DNA of 64,000 bases. It comes from SHVO01 sp041906145. Its GTDB lineage: Bacteria > Pseudomonadota > Alphaproteobacteria > Rhodospirillales > Rhodospirillaceae. How positions within the stretch are numbered: position 1 is the stretch's first letter; the number at the start of each line of letters is the position of its first letter. A program made the position numbers and the translations under genes. The stretch is from assembly GCA_041906145.1 (NCBI GenBank), contig JAYRJU010000005.1, forward strand, positions 124,001-188,000, given 5' to 3'. The notes beneath the pieces are model-generated. The model searched no databases. It saw only the letters and a program-made list of their open reading frames with translations, and had not been told where the DNA came from. Of this stretch, positions 22,526 to 32,566 are shown piece after piece.

Positions 22526-23188
22526 CTATTCACTCGCGGCGCCTGCGAACGAGCGGTCGCTTCGGCCGCGGCGGCGGCGGCCGCGATCACGGCTCCCACG
22601 CTCGCGCGGCTGATCGCCGCTTTCCGGCTGGCCTTCGGCTTCCTGAGGTTCTGCGCCGCCTTCAAGCGGCGCATCACCCAGAATCCCCGGCGGCAATGCG
22701 ATTTCGGCGTCGTGAGCCTGCGGTTGCTCGGGTTCCGGCGCCGGATTGTGATGCTGCTGCGGCTGCGGCTGCTGCTGCGGCTGCTGTTGCGGCTGCTGCG
22801 GCTGTTGGTGCTGCGGATATCCGCCCCCCGGACCGTGGTGCGGTTGCTGATCGTCGTAGGATCCGTAGCCCCCCTGACGATTGTCGTAATTCTGATGCTG
22901 GCCGCCCTGGCCGTCGAACCGCCGCTGGCCGTTGTTTTGCTGTTCAAAGCGGGCGTTGAGCACACGGTAATAGTGGTCGGCGTGCTGGAAGTAGTTCTCG
23001 GCCAGCACGCGGTCGCCCGCGGACGAGGCGTCGCGCGCCAGCGCCAAGTACTTCTCCATCAGCTGCTGGGCATTGCCCCGTGGCCGGTTATTGCCGCCGC
23101 CATCGAAATTAGGATTACGGCCAGGGGGACGCGGCTTACCGCCGCCGCCACCACCGCCGCCGTTACGTCCGCGCTGACGTCCCTTCAT
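22526..23188 (-). CDS. DUF4167 protein, low complexity
   Basis: This alphaproteobacterial DUF4167 protein has about 220 residues. The conserved block is near the N-terminus: NAQQLMEKYLALARDASSAG then AENYFQHADHYYRVLNA. Before it is a Gly/Arg-rich basic stretch (MKGRQRGRNGGGG) and after it a long Gln/Pro/His-rich tail ending in an Arg-rich RERGSRDRGRRRRGR. The composition suggests a disordered RNA-binding protein, which is inference. The ATG at 23188 fits the family start; a TTG reading to 23257 is possible. The neighbourhood with prmC and prfA is a typical alphaproteobacterial arrangement. Confidence 0.88.
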   Translation of the reverse strand: MKGRQRGRNGGGGGGGGKPRPPGRNPNFDGGGNNRPRGNAQQLMEKYLALARDASSAGDRVLAENYFQHADHYYRVLNARFEQQNNGQRRFDGQGGQHQNYDNRQGGYGSYDDQQPHHGPGGGYPQHQQPQQPQQQPQQQPQPQQHHNPAPEPEQPQAHDAEIALPPGILGDAPLEGGAEPQEAEGQPESGDQPRERGSRDRGRRRRGRSDRSFAGAASE

Positions 23189-23475
23189 GTGATTCTGCTT
23201 ATATTCATTCAATTGGTTAAGACCCAGGAAAAGCCCACTTGAGACGTCCGCCCTCAACGTTTGGCGCGGCGTAGAGCCACGACAGCACGGCTTTTTTTGG
23301 GGGTGGCACGCAGCGGCAAATCTGGCCGCCTCATGCGAAATTCACCGCGCTTCAAACGCTGAAGCCTCGCCCCTCGGGGCCATGGGAATTTCGCTCTTCG
23401 GTGTTAAATCTAGTGTCCCTTCGGGCGTTGTCCAAGCCTTTTTTGTGAGTCTAGAGGGTTAGATTTCCACAAAAA

Positions 23476-24333
23476 TCAGCCGAAACGGGCCATAAGAACC
23501 CGGTTTTTGCCCGCCAGGTCGGAAACCCGCGATTCACGGGCGAATCCGGCAGCCACGAGTAAGTCTTCCACGGCATCCGCCTGCGTTGCACCAATCTCTA
23601 GAAGCAGCCTGCCTCCCCGCCGGAGCCGGGTTTTGGCGGCCGGAATCAGCGCGCGGTACGCCTCGAGCCCGTCCTCGCCGGCGAACAGCGCAAGGTGGGG
23701 ATCGAAAATCGCAACCTCCGGCGCCAGCGCCGCTGCTTCGCCAATTGCAATATAAGGTGGATTACTCACGATAATATCGAACTGCTCATCGATCCCGTCG
23801 CACCAGTTGCCTTCCCGAAATGCCGTACGCGCCGCAAGGCCAAGACGCGCCGCGTTCTCGGCTGCGGCTTCCACCGCCCGCCGCGCGCGATCGATTCCCA
23901 GCCCCGTCGCTTCGGGCCACGCGCTCAATATCGCGAGAAGAATACAGCCGGTGCCGGTGCCGAGATCCAATATGCGGCGAGGTCCCGGATACGACGCTTT
24001 CAAAGTCAGCGCGGTGGACACAAGAGTCTCGGTATCGGAACGTGGATCGAGTGTCTCCGCATTCAATTTAAAATCGAGCCCCCAGAATTCACGGTATCCG
24101 AGGATGCGTGAGACGGGCTCGTGTTTGAGGCGGCGCGCGGCAAACCCGCGCACAGTGTCGCTCTCCGCGCTCGTAAGCGCCTGTCCCGCGCGTGCGAACA
24201 GCATCGACGGCTCCAGGTTCGTGGCGTGGCCTATGAGGATACGCGCATCCAGGCGCGGCGTATCGAGACCTGCGGCAGAGAACTCTTTGGTAAGGTCATT
24301 GACGGCGCCGCCGATGGTCCAGTCGTGCGCCAT
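23476..24333 (-). CDS. prmC: peptide chain release factor N5-glutamine methyltransferase
   Basis: PrmC methylates the Gln of the GGQ motif in release factors, using SAM. This 285-residue protein has the N-terminal helical substrate-binding domain and a Rossmann methyltransferase domain with ILDLGTGTGCILLAILSAWP and the signature VSNPPYIA. It begins five bases after the stop of prfA, its substrate gene, the classical pairing. Confidence 0.97.
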   Translation of the reverse strand: MAHDWTIGGAVNDLTKEFSAAGLDTPRLDARILIGHATNLEPSMLFARAGQALTSAESDTVRGFAARRLKHEPVSRILGYREFWGLDFKLNAETLDPRSDTETLVSTALTLKASYPGPRRILDLGTGTGCILLAILSAWPEATGLGIDRARRAVEAAAENAARLGLAARTAFREGNWCDGIDEQFDIIVSNPPYIAIGEAAALAPEVAIFDPHLALFAGEDGLEAYRALIPAAKTRLRRGGRLLLEIGATQADAVEDLLVAAGFARESRVSDLAGKNRVLMARFG

Positions 24334-24338
24334 GGCCT

Positions 24339-25400
24339 TTAGTTGAGCGCGGCGAGACGCTCGGCCTGATCCTCGGCCGTCAGCGCGTCCACCAGGCCAT
24401 CGAGCCCTCCGCCTTCCATCACGTCATGGATGTTGTAGAGCGTCAGATTGATGCGGTGATCAGTTACGCGGCCTTGCGGGAAATTATAAGTGCGGATGCG
24501 TTCCGAACGATCCCCGCTGCCGACCTTGCTTTTGCGGTCGGCGGCGCGCGCGGCATCCACCGCCTGACGCTTCACGTCGTAAAGACGTGCGCGCAGGATG
24601 CTCATAGCGCGGTCGCGGTTCTTATGCTGCGACTTCTCCTCCTGGCACTTCACGAAGAAACCCGTCGGAATATGCGTGATACGCACCGCGCTTTCGGTCT
24701 TGTTGACGTGCTGACCGCCCGCGCCCTGCGAACGCATGGTTTCAATGCGCAAATCGTCCGGATGGATCTCGATATCGACCTCCTCGGCTTCCGGCATGAC
24801 CGCGACGGTGGCCGCGGAGGTGTGGACGCGGCCGCTGCCTTCGGTCTCGGGCACGCGTTGCACACGATGCACACCGGATTCGAACTTGAGGCGCGCGAAC
24901 ACGTTGCGGCCCTGCACATTGGCGATCGCTTCCTTGAAGCCGCCAAGGCCGGTTTCGTTGAGATCCACGATCTGGAACTTCCAGCCTTTCTGGGCGGCGT
25001 AGCGTTCATACATGCGGAACAGCTCGGCGGCGAACAATGCCGCTTCCTCGCCGCCCGTCCCGGCGCGCACTTCCAAGATAGCGTTCTTGGCGTCCGCCTC
25101 GTCCTTGGGGATCAGCGAGATTTGGACCTTCTGCTCTTGCTCGGCGACCAGCGGCTTGAGGCGATGGAACTCTTCCTCCGCCATTTCTTTCATGTCGGGA
25201 TCGCCGCTCTCGACCAGGGCTTTCGCGTCTTCGAACTCTTTCTGTAGGCGGCGCAGCGTCTGGACTTCTTCGACCACGGGTCCCAGATCGGAGAATTCCT
25301 TCGAAAGCTGGGCAAACTTCTGCCCGGTGGCGTTGATCATCAACGCCTGCAGTTCGTCGTAACGGCCGAGCAGCCGGCTCAAATTTTCGTCAAAACTCAT
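24339..25400 (-). CDS. prfA: peptide chain release factor 1
   Basis: RF1 reads UAA and UAG stop codons on the ribosome. The 353-residue protein shows the catalytic GGQ in MRSQGAGGQHVNKTESAV and the typical order of domains, with VRAGTGGEEAALFAAELFRM in the middle. Length is standard. Its ATG overlaps the hisS stop by four bases (ATGA), and prmC follows directly. Confidence 0.97.
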   Translation of the reverse strand: MSFDENLSRLLGRYDELQALMINATGQKFAQLSKEFSDLGPVVEEVQTLRRLQKEFEDAKALVESGDPDMKEMAEEEFHRLKPLVAEQEQKVQISLIPKDEADAKNAILEVRAGTGGEEAALFAAELFRMYERYAAQKGWKFQIVDLNETGLGGFKEAIANVQGRNVFARLKFESGVHRVQRVPETEGSGRVHTSAATVAVMPEAEEVDIEIHPDDLRIETMRSQGAGGQHVNKTESAVRITHIPTGFFVKCQEEKSQHKNRDRAMSILRARLYDVKRQAVDAARAADRKSKVGSGDRSERIRTYNFPQGRVTDHRINLTLYNIHDVMEGGGLDGLVDALTAEDQAERLAALN

Positions 25401-26644
25401 GATCTGAATGCGGCCAAGGCCGTCTCTAAGTTGTTCTGGGAAACAGTGGTCTGTTCCCCTGAAGTTAGGTTGCGGACCGTTGCATTGCCATCGCGGGTCT
25501 CGTCGCCGCCAATGATCACGGCGGCGACCGCCTTGATCTTGTCTGCGCGGTTCATGCGCTTCTTCATATTGCCGCTGTAGCCGACATCGACGATGAATCC
25601 GGCCTTGCGCAGGCGCGCCGCCAGCCCTTGCACTACAGCTTCTTCTGCTTCGCTCACCGGAATAAACGCAATCGGCCGCGGCGCGGCTGGTGTTTCCTTC
25701 AGTAGCATCGACAGGCGCTCGATACCGGCCGCCCAGCCCACGCCGGGGGTCGAAGGGCCGCCCATCTGGCCGATAAGGCCGTCGTAACGGCCGCCGCCCA
25801 TCACGGTGCCTTGCGCGCCCAAGGCATCGGTCGTGAATTCAAAAGCGGTATGGCAATAGTAGTCGAGGCCGCGCACTAATGCTGGATTGATCTTGTACGT
25901 AATACCGAGGGCATCTAGACCTGCCTTCACCTTCTCGAAAAAGACGCGCGAGGTTTCGTTCAGGTATTCCGATAAGAGCGGAGCGTCGGTAACGGCGGCG
26001 CGGTCGCCCGGGTCCTTGGAATCCAGGATACGCATCGGATTTCGCTCTAACCGCTCCACGCTCTCCGCCGAGAGCTTGTCTCTGCGCGCGGTCAGATAAT
26101 TCACCAATACTTCGCGATAGGCCGCGCGGCTCTCGGGATCGCCCAGGGAATTCAGCTCCAGGGTGATCGCTCCGGAAAGGCCAAGCTCGGCCAGAATGTG
26201 GTGACCAAGCGCGATTGATTCGACGTCGGCCTGCGGACCCGGCACGCCCAGAAGTTCGATGCCGATTTGGTGAAACTGGCGCTGGCGGCCCTTCTGCGGG
26301 CGCTCGTGGCGGAACATCGGACCGCGATAGAAGAACTTCAACGGCGTCTGCTGAGCGAGACCGCCCTCGATGAAAGCACGCGCGACGCCCGCCGTGCCCT
26401 CGGGACGCAAGGTGATCCGCTCCCCGCCCTTGGTCTCGAACGTATACATCTCCTTCGTGACGATATCGGAGGTGCCGCCAAGCGTGCGCGTGAACACCTC
26501 GGTGAACTCGAAGACCGGCGTGGCGATCTCGCTAAACCCGTAGCGTTTCGCCAGTTCGAAGGCGCGCTCTTCCACGTGACGATGACGCAGAACGTCATCG
26601 AACATCAGATCGTGGGTACCGCGGACGGATTGGAGATTAGACAC
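25397..26644 (-). CDS. hisS: histidyl-tRNA synthetase
   Basis: This class II synthetase charges tRNA-His. Motifs are present: LQSVRGTHDLMFDD at the start, motif 2 FFYRGPMFRHERPQKGRQRQ, the histidine loop GLDYYCHTAFEF, and motif 3 with GGGRYDGL. The C-terminal anticodon-binding domain follows. The likely start is GTG at 26644, giving 415 residues with the family-typical N-terminus; a TTG nine codons upstream is also possible. It overlaps prfA by four bases and lies 51 bases after ispG, so the genes are probably co-transcribed. Confidence 0.95.
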   Translation of the reverse strand: MSNLQSVRGTHDLMFDDVLRHRHVEERAFELAKRYGFSEIATPVFEFTEVFTRTLGGTSDIVTKEMYTFETKGGERITLRPEGTAGVARAFIEGGLAQQTPLKFFYRGPMFRHERPQKGRQRQFHQIGIELLGVPGPQADVESIALGHHILAELGLSGAITLELNSLGDPESRAAYREVLVNYLTARRDKLSAESVERLERNPMRILDSKDPGDRAAVTDAPLLSEYLNETSRVFFEKVKAGLDALGITYKINPALVRGLDYYCHTAFEFTTDALGAQGTVMGGGRYDGLIGQMGGPSTPGVGWAAGIERLSMLLKETPAAPRPIAFIPVSEAEEAVVQGLAARLRKAGFIVDVGYSGNMKKRMNRADKIKAVAAVIIGGDETRDGNATVRNLTSGEQTTVSQNNLETALAAFRS

Positions 26645-26695
26645 GGGTGGTTTTCCATTGATGGTGAACAACGAGTAATTGGGCCAGAAGGCCCG

Positions 26696-27832
26696 CTACT
26701 CGGCGGCGTGCGGCTTATGCTCGCCTGCGGCGGCCTTGGCGGCTTCCATCTCGGCGGCTTTCTTTTCGACGAGCTTCACGATGTGTTCGATCTTGCCCTC
26801 ATCGTCGATGTTATGATCGGCCAAACCACCGATATACATCTTGTGGCTTCCGCTCCCGCCACCAGTGAGGCCGATGTCGGTCTCGCGCGCTTCGCCGGGA
26901 CCGTTCACCACGCAACCGATGATCGAGAGCGACACCGGCTGCGCAATGTGAGCCAGACGCTGTTCAAGGATCTCGACCGTCTTGATCACGTTGAAGCCCT
27001 GACGCGCGCAGCTCGGGCAAGAAACGATGCGGACGCCGCGATGTCGCAAATCCAGCGACTTCAGCATGTCGAAGCCGACACGCACTTCTTCCACGGGGTC
27101 GGCGGATAGCGACACACGGATTGTGTCGCCGATACCGGCCCACAACAGCGATCCGATGCCGATGGATGACTTTACGGTGCCCGAGCGCAGGCCGCCAGCC
27201 TCGGTGATTCCCAGGTGCAACGGATAGTCGCAAGCTTCAGCCAGCGCATTGTAAGCCGCGACCGCAAGAAAAACGTCGGAGGCTTTGACACTGATCTTGA
27301 ATTCGCGAAAGTCGTTGTCTTCGAGAATCTTGGCGTGCTCGAGCGCGCTTTCGACCATCGCTTCCGGGCACGGCTCGCCGTAACGCTCCAGAAGGTGCTT
27401 TTCCAAGCTACCAGCATTGACGCCGATACGCATGGAACAACTGTGATCTTTCGCGGCTTGCACCACTTCCTTCACGCGCGCGGCCGAACCGATGTTGCCC
27501 GGATTGATGCGTAAGCATGCCGCACCGGCCTGCGCGGCTTCGATGGCGCGCTTATAGTGGAAGTGGATGTCGGCCACGATCGGGACCGATACTTGCTTGA
27601 CGATGTGTTTGAGGGCTGCGGTCGACTCTTCGTCCGGGCAGGAAATGCGCACAATATCGGCCCCAGCCGCTTCCGCCGCGCGGACCTGCGCGACGGTGGC
27701 GTCGACGTCATGGGTCAGCGTGTTGGTCATGGTCTGCACGCTGATCGGCGCGCCGCCACCCACGGCCACTTTGCCGACGTGGATCTGACGGGACTTCCGG
27801 CGGTGGATATCGCGGTACGGACGTAGGCTCAT
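26696..27832 (-). CDS. ispG: 4-hydroxy-3-methylbut-2-enyl diphosphate synthase (flavodoxin)
   Basis: IspG/GcpE reduces MEcPP to HMBPP in the MEP isoprenoid pathway with a 4Fe-4S cluster. This 378-residue protein has the N-terminal TIM barrel (SVQTMTNTLTHDVDATVAQ) and the C-terminal cluster domain with CPSCARQGFNV and GCVVNGPGEARETDIGLTGG. It is the short two-domain bacterial form. The ATG at 27832 is chosen; a GTG three codons earlier is possible. A Lys/Ala-rich tail of about 25 residues follows the conserved end. Confidence 0.96.
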   Translation of the reverse strand: MSLRPYRDIHRRKSRQIHVGKVAVGGGAPISVQTMTNTLTHDVDATVAQVRAAEAAGADIVRISCPDEESTAALKHIVKQVSVPIVADIHFHYKRAIEAAQAGAACLRINPGNIGSAARVKEVVQAAKDHSCSMRIGVNAGSLEKHLLERYGEPCPEAMVESALEHAKILEDNDFREFKISVKASDVFLAVAAYNALAEACDYPLHLGITEAGGLRSGTVKSSIGIGSLLWAGIGDTIRVSLSADPVEEVRVGFDMLKSLDLRHRGVRIVSCPSCARQGFNVIKTVEILEQRLAHIAQPVSLSIIGCVVNGPGEARETDIGLTGGGSGSHKMYIGGLADHNIDDEGKIEHIVKLVEKKAAEMEAAKAAAGEHKPHAAE

Positions 27833-27922
27833 GACACTCACTTTAAAGGGCCTTCAGCCCCCAGTGAGCGGCTTATACCGCAAATCGGCTCGCCCCTAAA
27901 GCGGCAAGCGGCAGCCGATTAT

Positions 27923-29113
27923 TTAATTGATTGAAGGCTTTGAAGCCGCGGGCGCGGTGGGAACGGCCGCAGGCGTCGGCGCGGAGGGGGGCGCGGCGGT
28001 CGGCGGCGATGACGCAGCGGCGGCTTCGGGCTTGGCCGCCGACGGACCCGCGGGCCCCGAGGGCGCACTTGCCGCCGAGACCGAGGCTGGGATTACAGCC
28101 GATTCCGCCGGCTTCACGGAGGCTGGAGCAACCGGCGCCGGCGAGGACGACTTCAATTTTTGAGGGTCCAGCGCCACGCCGCGCGCGAACAGGCCCGCAT
28201 CCAATGGCGGCATCGCTTTGCCGTTCACGAGGATTTCCAGATCGTTCGCATTCGCCGTCACGAGCGTCGTCACACCCTGTTCGGGTAACCGCAGCACCTC
28301 TTCCTTACGCAAAAACTGCGTGCGTTCGACCGCTTTGGCATCACGCAACGTAACCCACACATCCGCTTTCGCGCGCAGCTCGATCACATCGGTAAGGACA
28401 GGAAGTCCCGTGACGGGCGGCGATGTCGTCGCCGGGGTTGACGCGAGCTCCGCGACCGCCATTTCGCCCGCGGTGTCAGCCCCCATGAGCGATTGATCGG
28501 GGGCAGGGGCAAGGTCGCTCCCGTCGACGGCCGCGCCCGCGCCGGGCCCACTGGCTGTCACGGGAAGCGCGGCTTCAATCGTGTTTGGGTCGGCAATCGA
28601 AGCGAGACGATCGGGAACTTCCTGAATGAGTTCCACGGCGCTGCGGTCCGAACCTGCGATGGAATACCACGCGCCGTAAAACAGCATGCCCGCGACGACC
28701 GCGATAAGAAGCAGCGTCCCCGACGGCAACGCTGAGTCCGATGTGGGCATCTGGAATTCGAACGCGGATTTGTGTTTTACGCCCCCGCTTTCTTCCTTGT
28801 AGCGGCGCACGATTTCATCGCCATCAAGGCCGAGGTGGTCCGCATACGCGCGCACAAACCCAATCGCATAAGCCTGGCCGGGCAAATCTTCGTAACGCCC
28901 GTCCTCAATCGCGACCAGGTAGTTATAACGGATGTGCAGAATATCGGCGATGCGCTGCAGGTCCTTACCGAGGCGCATACGTGTTGCGCACAACAGCTTC
29001 CCCAGTTCAGTCGGACCGGCAGGCACAGGGGCCTCCGGCGGCGTGTTTTTCGCCCCGAATCCCATGAACGGCCTGCTCGAACCTTCGCGAGCGCTATCGT
29101 TTAAGCTCGTCAT
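27923..29113 (-). CDS. RodZ-like HTH / DUF4115 membrane protein
   Basis: This 396-residue protein has a cytoplasmic helix-turn-helix domain (ELGKLLCATRMRLGKDLQRI to GFVRAYADHLGLDGDEIVRRY), one membrane segment (GTLLLIAVVAGMLFYGAW), a linker, and a periplasmic DUF4115 domain (IELRAKADVWVTLRDAKAVE onward). This is the architecture of RodZ, which links MreB to the elongation machinery. The last 80 residues are a Pro/Ala/Ser-rich, probably disordered tail. The start has a GGGGG ribosome site. The function as cell-shape factor is inferred from architecture. Confidence 0.88.
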   Translation of the reverse strand: MTSLNDSAREGSSRPFMGFGAKNTPPEAPVPAGPTELGKLLCATRMRLGKDLQRIADILHIRYNYLVAIEDGRYEDLPGQAYAIGFVRAYADHLGLDGDEIVRRYKEESGGVKHKSAFEFQMPTSDSALPSGTLLLIAVVAGMLFYGAWYSIAGSDRSAVELIQEVPDRLASIADPNTIEAALPVTASGPGAGAAVDGSDLAPAPDQSLMGADTAGEMAVAELASTPATTSPPVTGLPVLTDVIELRAKADVWVTLRDAKAVERTQFLRKEEVLRLPEQGVTTLVTANANDLEILVNGKAMPPLDAGLFARGVALDPQKLKSSSPAPVAPASVKPAESAVIPASVSAASAPSGPAGPSAAKPEAAAASSPPTAAPPSAPTPAAVPTAPAASKPSIN

Positions 29114-29223
29114 ATCCCCCAGCTTGCATGCGCCGGTTCCTCCTACGTTGCGGGAACCTCATCTTGCACGCGATGCCAAATTTTATCGGGCTAGCCCCCT
29201 AATTGGAAGTCTTGCCTTTTCCC

Positions 29224-31485
29224 TCAAACCGTAAGCCCGCGATCACGCGCGAAAGCACGCAAACTTTCGCGTAACGACGTTTCCGGCGACGCAAGGCGAC
29301 TCTGTACGAAAGGCTCCAAGTCGGCGAGCACAGCGCTGCGGATGGCCGCGCGCACAGGGCCGATCCCGGCCGCGGACATCGAAAGGTTCCGGAAGCCCAG
29401 TGCGATCAAGGTCAAGGCATCGAGCGGCGACCCCGCCATTTCGCCGCACACGGAGAGCTCGACATTCCCCGGTTTGCACCGCGCGATCACGCTCGCGAGC
29501 ATGTTGAGCACAGCAGGCGACAGGCTGTCGTAGCGGTTGGCCAGGCGTGTATTTCCGCGATCGGCGGCGAAAATGAATTGCATCAGGTCGTTCGTACCGA
29601 TGGAGATGAAGTCCGTATATTTTACGAGGCTCTCGAGCTGCCACAGCAGCGAGGGCACCTCCAGCATCGTGCCGACTTTCACGGACAGCGGTGCGCGGCC
29701 GCCCTGTTTGAAATGGCGGTCCAGTTCCATGTTGAAAATGTGCCGCGCGGCCTGAAACTCCGAGACCGTCGAGATCATCGGAAACATCACGCGTAAATGC
29801 CGGCCGGCGGTTGCCTTGATCAGCGCCCGAAGCTGCTGGCGCAGCAATGACGGCCGGTCCAGCGTCAGCCGGATGGATCGCCAACCCATCGCAGGATTGT
29901 CTTCCGGCGCTTGGCCTGATGAAGCCGCGATCTTGTCTCCGCCGACATCTAAGGTGCGGAACGTCACGGGGCGCCCACCGGCGCCGTCCAGCACTTGCTT
30001 GTAGAGCGTTTCTTGCGTCTTCACATCGGGCAGCTGCGGCAGCGCCAAGAACGGCATCTCGGTGCGGTAAAGACCTATGCCGTCGGCGTTGGTCTCCGTC
30101 AGACCATGCATGTCGAGCAAGAAACCGGCGTTGAGATTCAGCGTCACCTTCACGCCATCGCGCGTGACCGCCGGCAGATCGCGAATCGCGACATAAGTGG
30201 CCTTCTGCTTGGTGCGCGCATCCACGGCGGCCGTATAAAGATCGACCACTTCTTCCGACGGGCGCAGAACCACCTGCCCCGCATTCGCATCCAAGACGAT
30301 CTGGTCGAAGGCATCGATACGTGTGAGCGCGCCCTGCACCTGGGCGACGACAGGCAGGTCCAACGCCTTGGCCACGACGGCCGCGTGCATGGTCGGCGAG
30401 CCCTCTTCCATCACCAAGCCTTTCAGCTTGCGGCGGTCGTAGTCGAGAAGCTCCGTCGGGCCGATAGACCGGCAGACGAGAATGGCATTGTCGGGCAATT
30501 CCGCGCGCATCCCGCCGCCCGCCAGAATACTGAGCAAGCGGTTGGCGAGGTCATCAAGATCCTGCAGCCGCTCGCGCAAGATGGGATCGTTCACCTGCAT
30601 CATGCGCACGCGCGTGTCGTCGTGCACCTTCTGTACCGCCGCCTCGGCGGTCAGGCCCGATGCAATCACTTCGGAGATGCGGCTGATCCAACCGCGGTCG
30701 TCGGCGAACATGCGGTAAACTTCGAGGATATCGCGATAGCCCTCGGCGAAGTCATCGCCATGCGTGCTGTCGATCAGCGCGTCGACTTCCGTACGCAAGG
30801 TATCGAGCGCGGTTTGAAGGCGCTGCTCCTCCACCATCGGATCGTCGCTGACCAGCCTGCCGATACGGATATGCGGCTTGTGCATCACCGCGACGCCGAT
30901 CCCGACGCCGGGATGCAGCGAGGCGCCCGTCAGACGCACATGAAGCAGCGCATTACCTTCAGCCTGGAACAACTCCTCACGCCGCACGATCTGGGTGGCC
31001 GCCATCAATTCGGCGATCACCATCGCGACCGTTTCGAGGGTTTCCACTTCCCAATCGTTGAACGGACGCTCTTCGCGTGTCTGCACGACCAGCACGCCGA
31101 TGACGCGGCCCGCCTGGATCATCGGCACGCCCATCAGCGAGCGGAAGAAATCTTCACCGGTTTCAGGGCGGTACACGAATTGCGGATGCGACCAGGCGTC
31201 GGCCAGCGCGAGGGGGCGCGCATGAGCGGCGATCTCACCGACGAGACCTTCACCAACCCGCAGACGGGTTAAGTGAACGGCTTTCTGCGACAGACCGAAC
31301 GTCGCGAACAGTTCGAGCACTTCACCGGCGCGCATTACATAGCAGGAGCAGACATCTGCTCTGAGGTCGTTGGCGATAAGCGCCACAACCTTATCGAGAC
31401 GTTCCTGGACAGCGCCGATGCCGGCCATGACGTCGCGCAAGCGCGACAGCATGCGCCGCAGGTCAGCGGCGCTGAAGCCGCTCAT
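29224..31485 (-). CDS. ptsP: phosphoenolpyruvate-protein phosphotransferase PtsP (EI-Ntr)
   Basis: This enzyme I of the nitrogen PTS has 753 residues and passes phosphate from PEP to NPr. It has an N-terminal GAF domain (residues about 20-160), the phospho-His domain with EEGSPTMHAAVVAKALDLPV as active-site His segment, and the PEP-binding barrel with GIGLYRTEMPFLA, FRTLDVGGDK, FISIGTNDLMQFIFAADR and SVCGEMAG. Length matches GAF-bearing PtsP. It overlaps the preceding gene by four bases. It would tie nitrogen and carbon status to regulation. Confidence 0.96.
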   Translation of the reverse strand: MSGFSAADLRRMLSRLRDVMAGIGAVQERLDKVVALIANDLRADVCSCYVMRAGEVLELFATFGLSQKAVHLTRLRVGEGLVGEIAAHARPLALADAWSHPQFVYRPETGEDFFRSLMGVPMIQAGRVIGVLVVQTREERPFNDWEVETLETVAMVIAELMAATQIVRREELFQAEGNALLHVRLTGASLHPGVGIGVAVMHKPHIRIGRLVSDDPMVEEQRLQTALDTLRTEVDALIDSTHGDDFAEGYRDILEVYRMFADDRGWISRISEVIASGLTAEAAVQKVHDDTRVRMMQVNDPILRERLQDLDDLANRLLSILAGGGMRAELPDNAILVCRSIGPTELLDYDRRKLKGLVMEEGSPTMHAAVVAKALDLPVVAQVQGALTRIDAFDQIVLDANAGQVVLRPSEEVVDLYTAAVDARTKQKATYVAIRDLPAVTRDGVKVTLNLNAGFLLDMHGLTETNADGIGLYRTEMPFLALPQLPDVKTQETLYKQVLDGAGGRPVTFRTLDVGGDKIAASSGQAPEDNPAMGWRSIRLTLDRPSLLRQQLRALIKATAGRHLRVMFPMISTVSEFQAARHIFNMELDRHFKQGGRAPLSVKVGTMLEVPSLLWQLESLVKYTDFISIGTNDLMQFIFAADRGNTRLANRYDSLSPAVLNMLASVIARCKPGNVELSVCGEMAGSPLDALTLIALGFRNLSMSAAGIGPVRAAIRSAVLADLEPFVQSRLASPETSLRESLRAFARDRGLTV

Positions 31486-32549
31486 GGCGTGTGGCGCCCC
31501 GAGAGCGCCGCGTTCGCCTGGGCAATGATCTCGGACATAATCGCGGTCACCGGCTCTTCACGGGTCACCATGCCGACGCTCTGTCCTGCCATCAGCGAGC
31601 CGTTTTCGACGTCGCCATCGATCACCGCACGGCGCAAGGCGCCGGCCCAATAGTGTTCGATTTCGAGCTGCGCGGCGGTCTGGTCGAGTTCACCGCGCTC
31701 AAACTTGCCGAGCACTTCGCGTTGCTTTTCCATAAACGCTTCGCTCGCCTTATTGACGAGTGCACGCACGGGAATCACCGGGAAGCGCTTGTCGAGCTGC
31801 ACGGACGGCATGGCTTCGCGCGCCGCGGCCTTGATGAACGCTTGCTTGAAATTCGGATGCGCGATGCTTTCGGTGGCGCACACGAAGCGCGTTCCCATCT
31901 GCACGCCGGAGGCGCCCATTTCCAGGAACGAGGCGACAGCCTCTCCGCGGGCGATACCGCCGGCGACGAACACCGGCACGTCGCGGATGACGGGCAGTAT
32001 CTCCTGCGCGAGCACAGAGGTGGATACCGGCCCAATGTGGCCGCCGGCTTCGGACCCTTCCACCACGATGGCGTCGGCGCCGCTTTTGATCAGCCGCTTT
32101 GCAAACGACGCCGCGGGGGCGAAACACACAACCTTGGCGAACGTCTTGGCTTTCTTCATCGCCTCACCCGGCGAAAGGCCGGCGGCGAACACGACGTGAC
32201 TGACCTTATTGGCCGCGCACACCTCCACCAGCTCCATGAGCTGCGGGTGCATGGTGATCACATTCACGCCGAACGGCTTTCTGGTCAGCGCTTGCGTCGC
32301 TTTGATCTCGGCGTCGAGCAGCGCCGGGGTCATGGACCCGCAGGCGATCACGCCGAAGCCGCCGGCATTCGAGATCGCCGCCACCAGATGGCGTTCGGAC
32401 ACCCAGGACATGGCGCCGCACATGATCGCGATCGGACATTCGAGGAAATCCGTGCCGCGTTTCCACAGCGCGGCCAGGCGCGGACTTACCTCCGCGGCCG
32501 GAAGCGGCGCGGTCCGGGAGTGGGTTTCTTTCGCGACCGCGTCCGACAT
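31482..32549 (-). CDS. nitronate monooxygenase-family flavoprotein
   Basis: This 355-residue FMN-binding TIM-barrel protein belongs to the nitronate monooxygenase/FabK-like group. Supporting segments are CPIAIMCGAMSWVSERHLVA, NAGGFGVIACGSM, PFGVNVITMHP, DAIVVEGSEAGGHIGP, VFVAGGIARGE and GVQMGTRFVCATES. It may oxidise alkyl nitronates such as 3-nitropropionate, but many relatives act on unknown substrates. It sits between lysC (17 bases upstream) and ptsP (four-base overlap). Confidence 0.9.
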   Translation of the reverse strand: MSDAVAKETHSRTAPLPAAEVSPRLAALWKRGTDFLECPIAIMCGAMSWVSERHLVAAISNAGGFGVIACGSMTPALLDAEIKATQALTRKPFGVNVITMHPQLMELVEVCAANKVSHVVFAAGLSPGEAMKKAKTFAKVVCFAPAASFAKRLIKSGADAIVVEGSEAGGHIGPVSTSVLAQEILPVIRDVPVFVAGGIARGEAVASFLEMGASGVQMGTRFVCATESIAHPNFKQAFIKAAAREAMPSVQLDKRFPVIPVRALVNKASEAFMEKQREVLGKFERGELDQTAAQLEIEHYWAGALRRAVIDGDVENGSLMAGQSVGMVTREEPVTAIMSEIIAQANAALSGRHTP

Positions 32550-32566
32550 TCCAGATCCTGTCTTTA

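Noticed and set aside
22735..22815. Repeated CTG/CGG-like pattern as a DNA repeat array
   Set aside because: It is the coding sequence of the Gln/Pro-rich tail of the DUF4167 protein; no independent repeat structure.
24426..25247. Open frame of 273 codons antisense to prfA
   Set aside because: prfA is unambiguous on the minus strand; the antisense reading has no recognisable domain.
29995..31272. Open frame of 425 codons on the plus strand inside ptsP
   Set aside because: It is the antisense shadow of a clearly conserved GC-rich gene; composition is His/Arg/Asp-biased and no family motif is seen.
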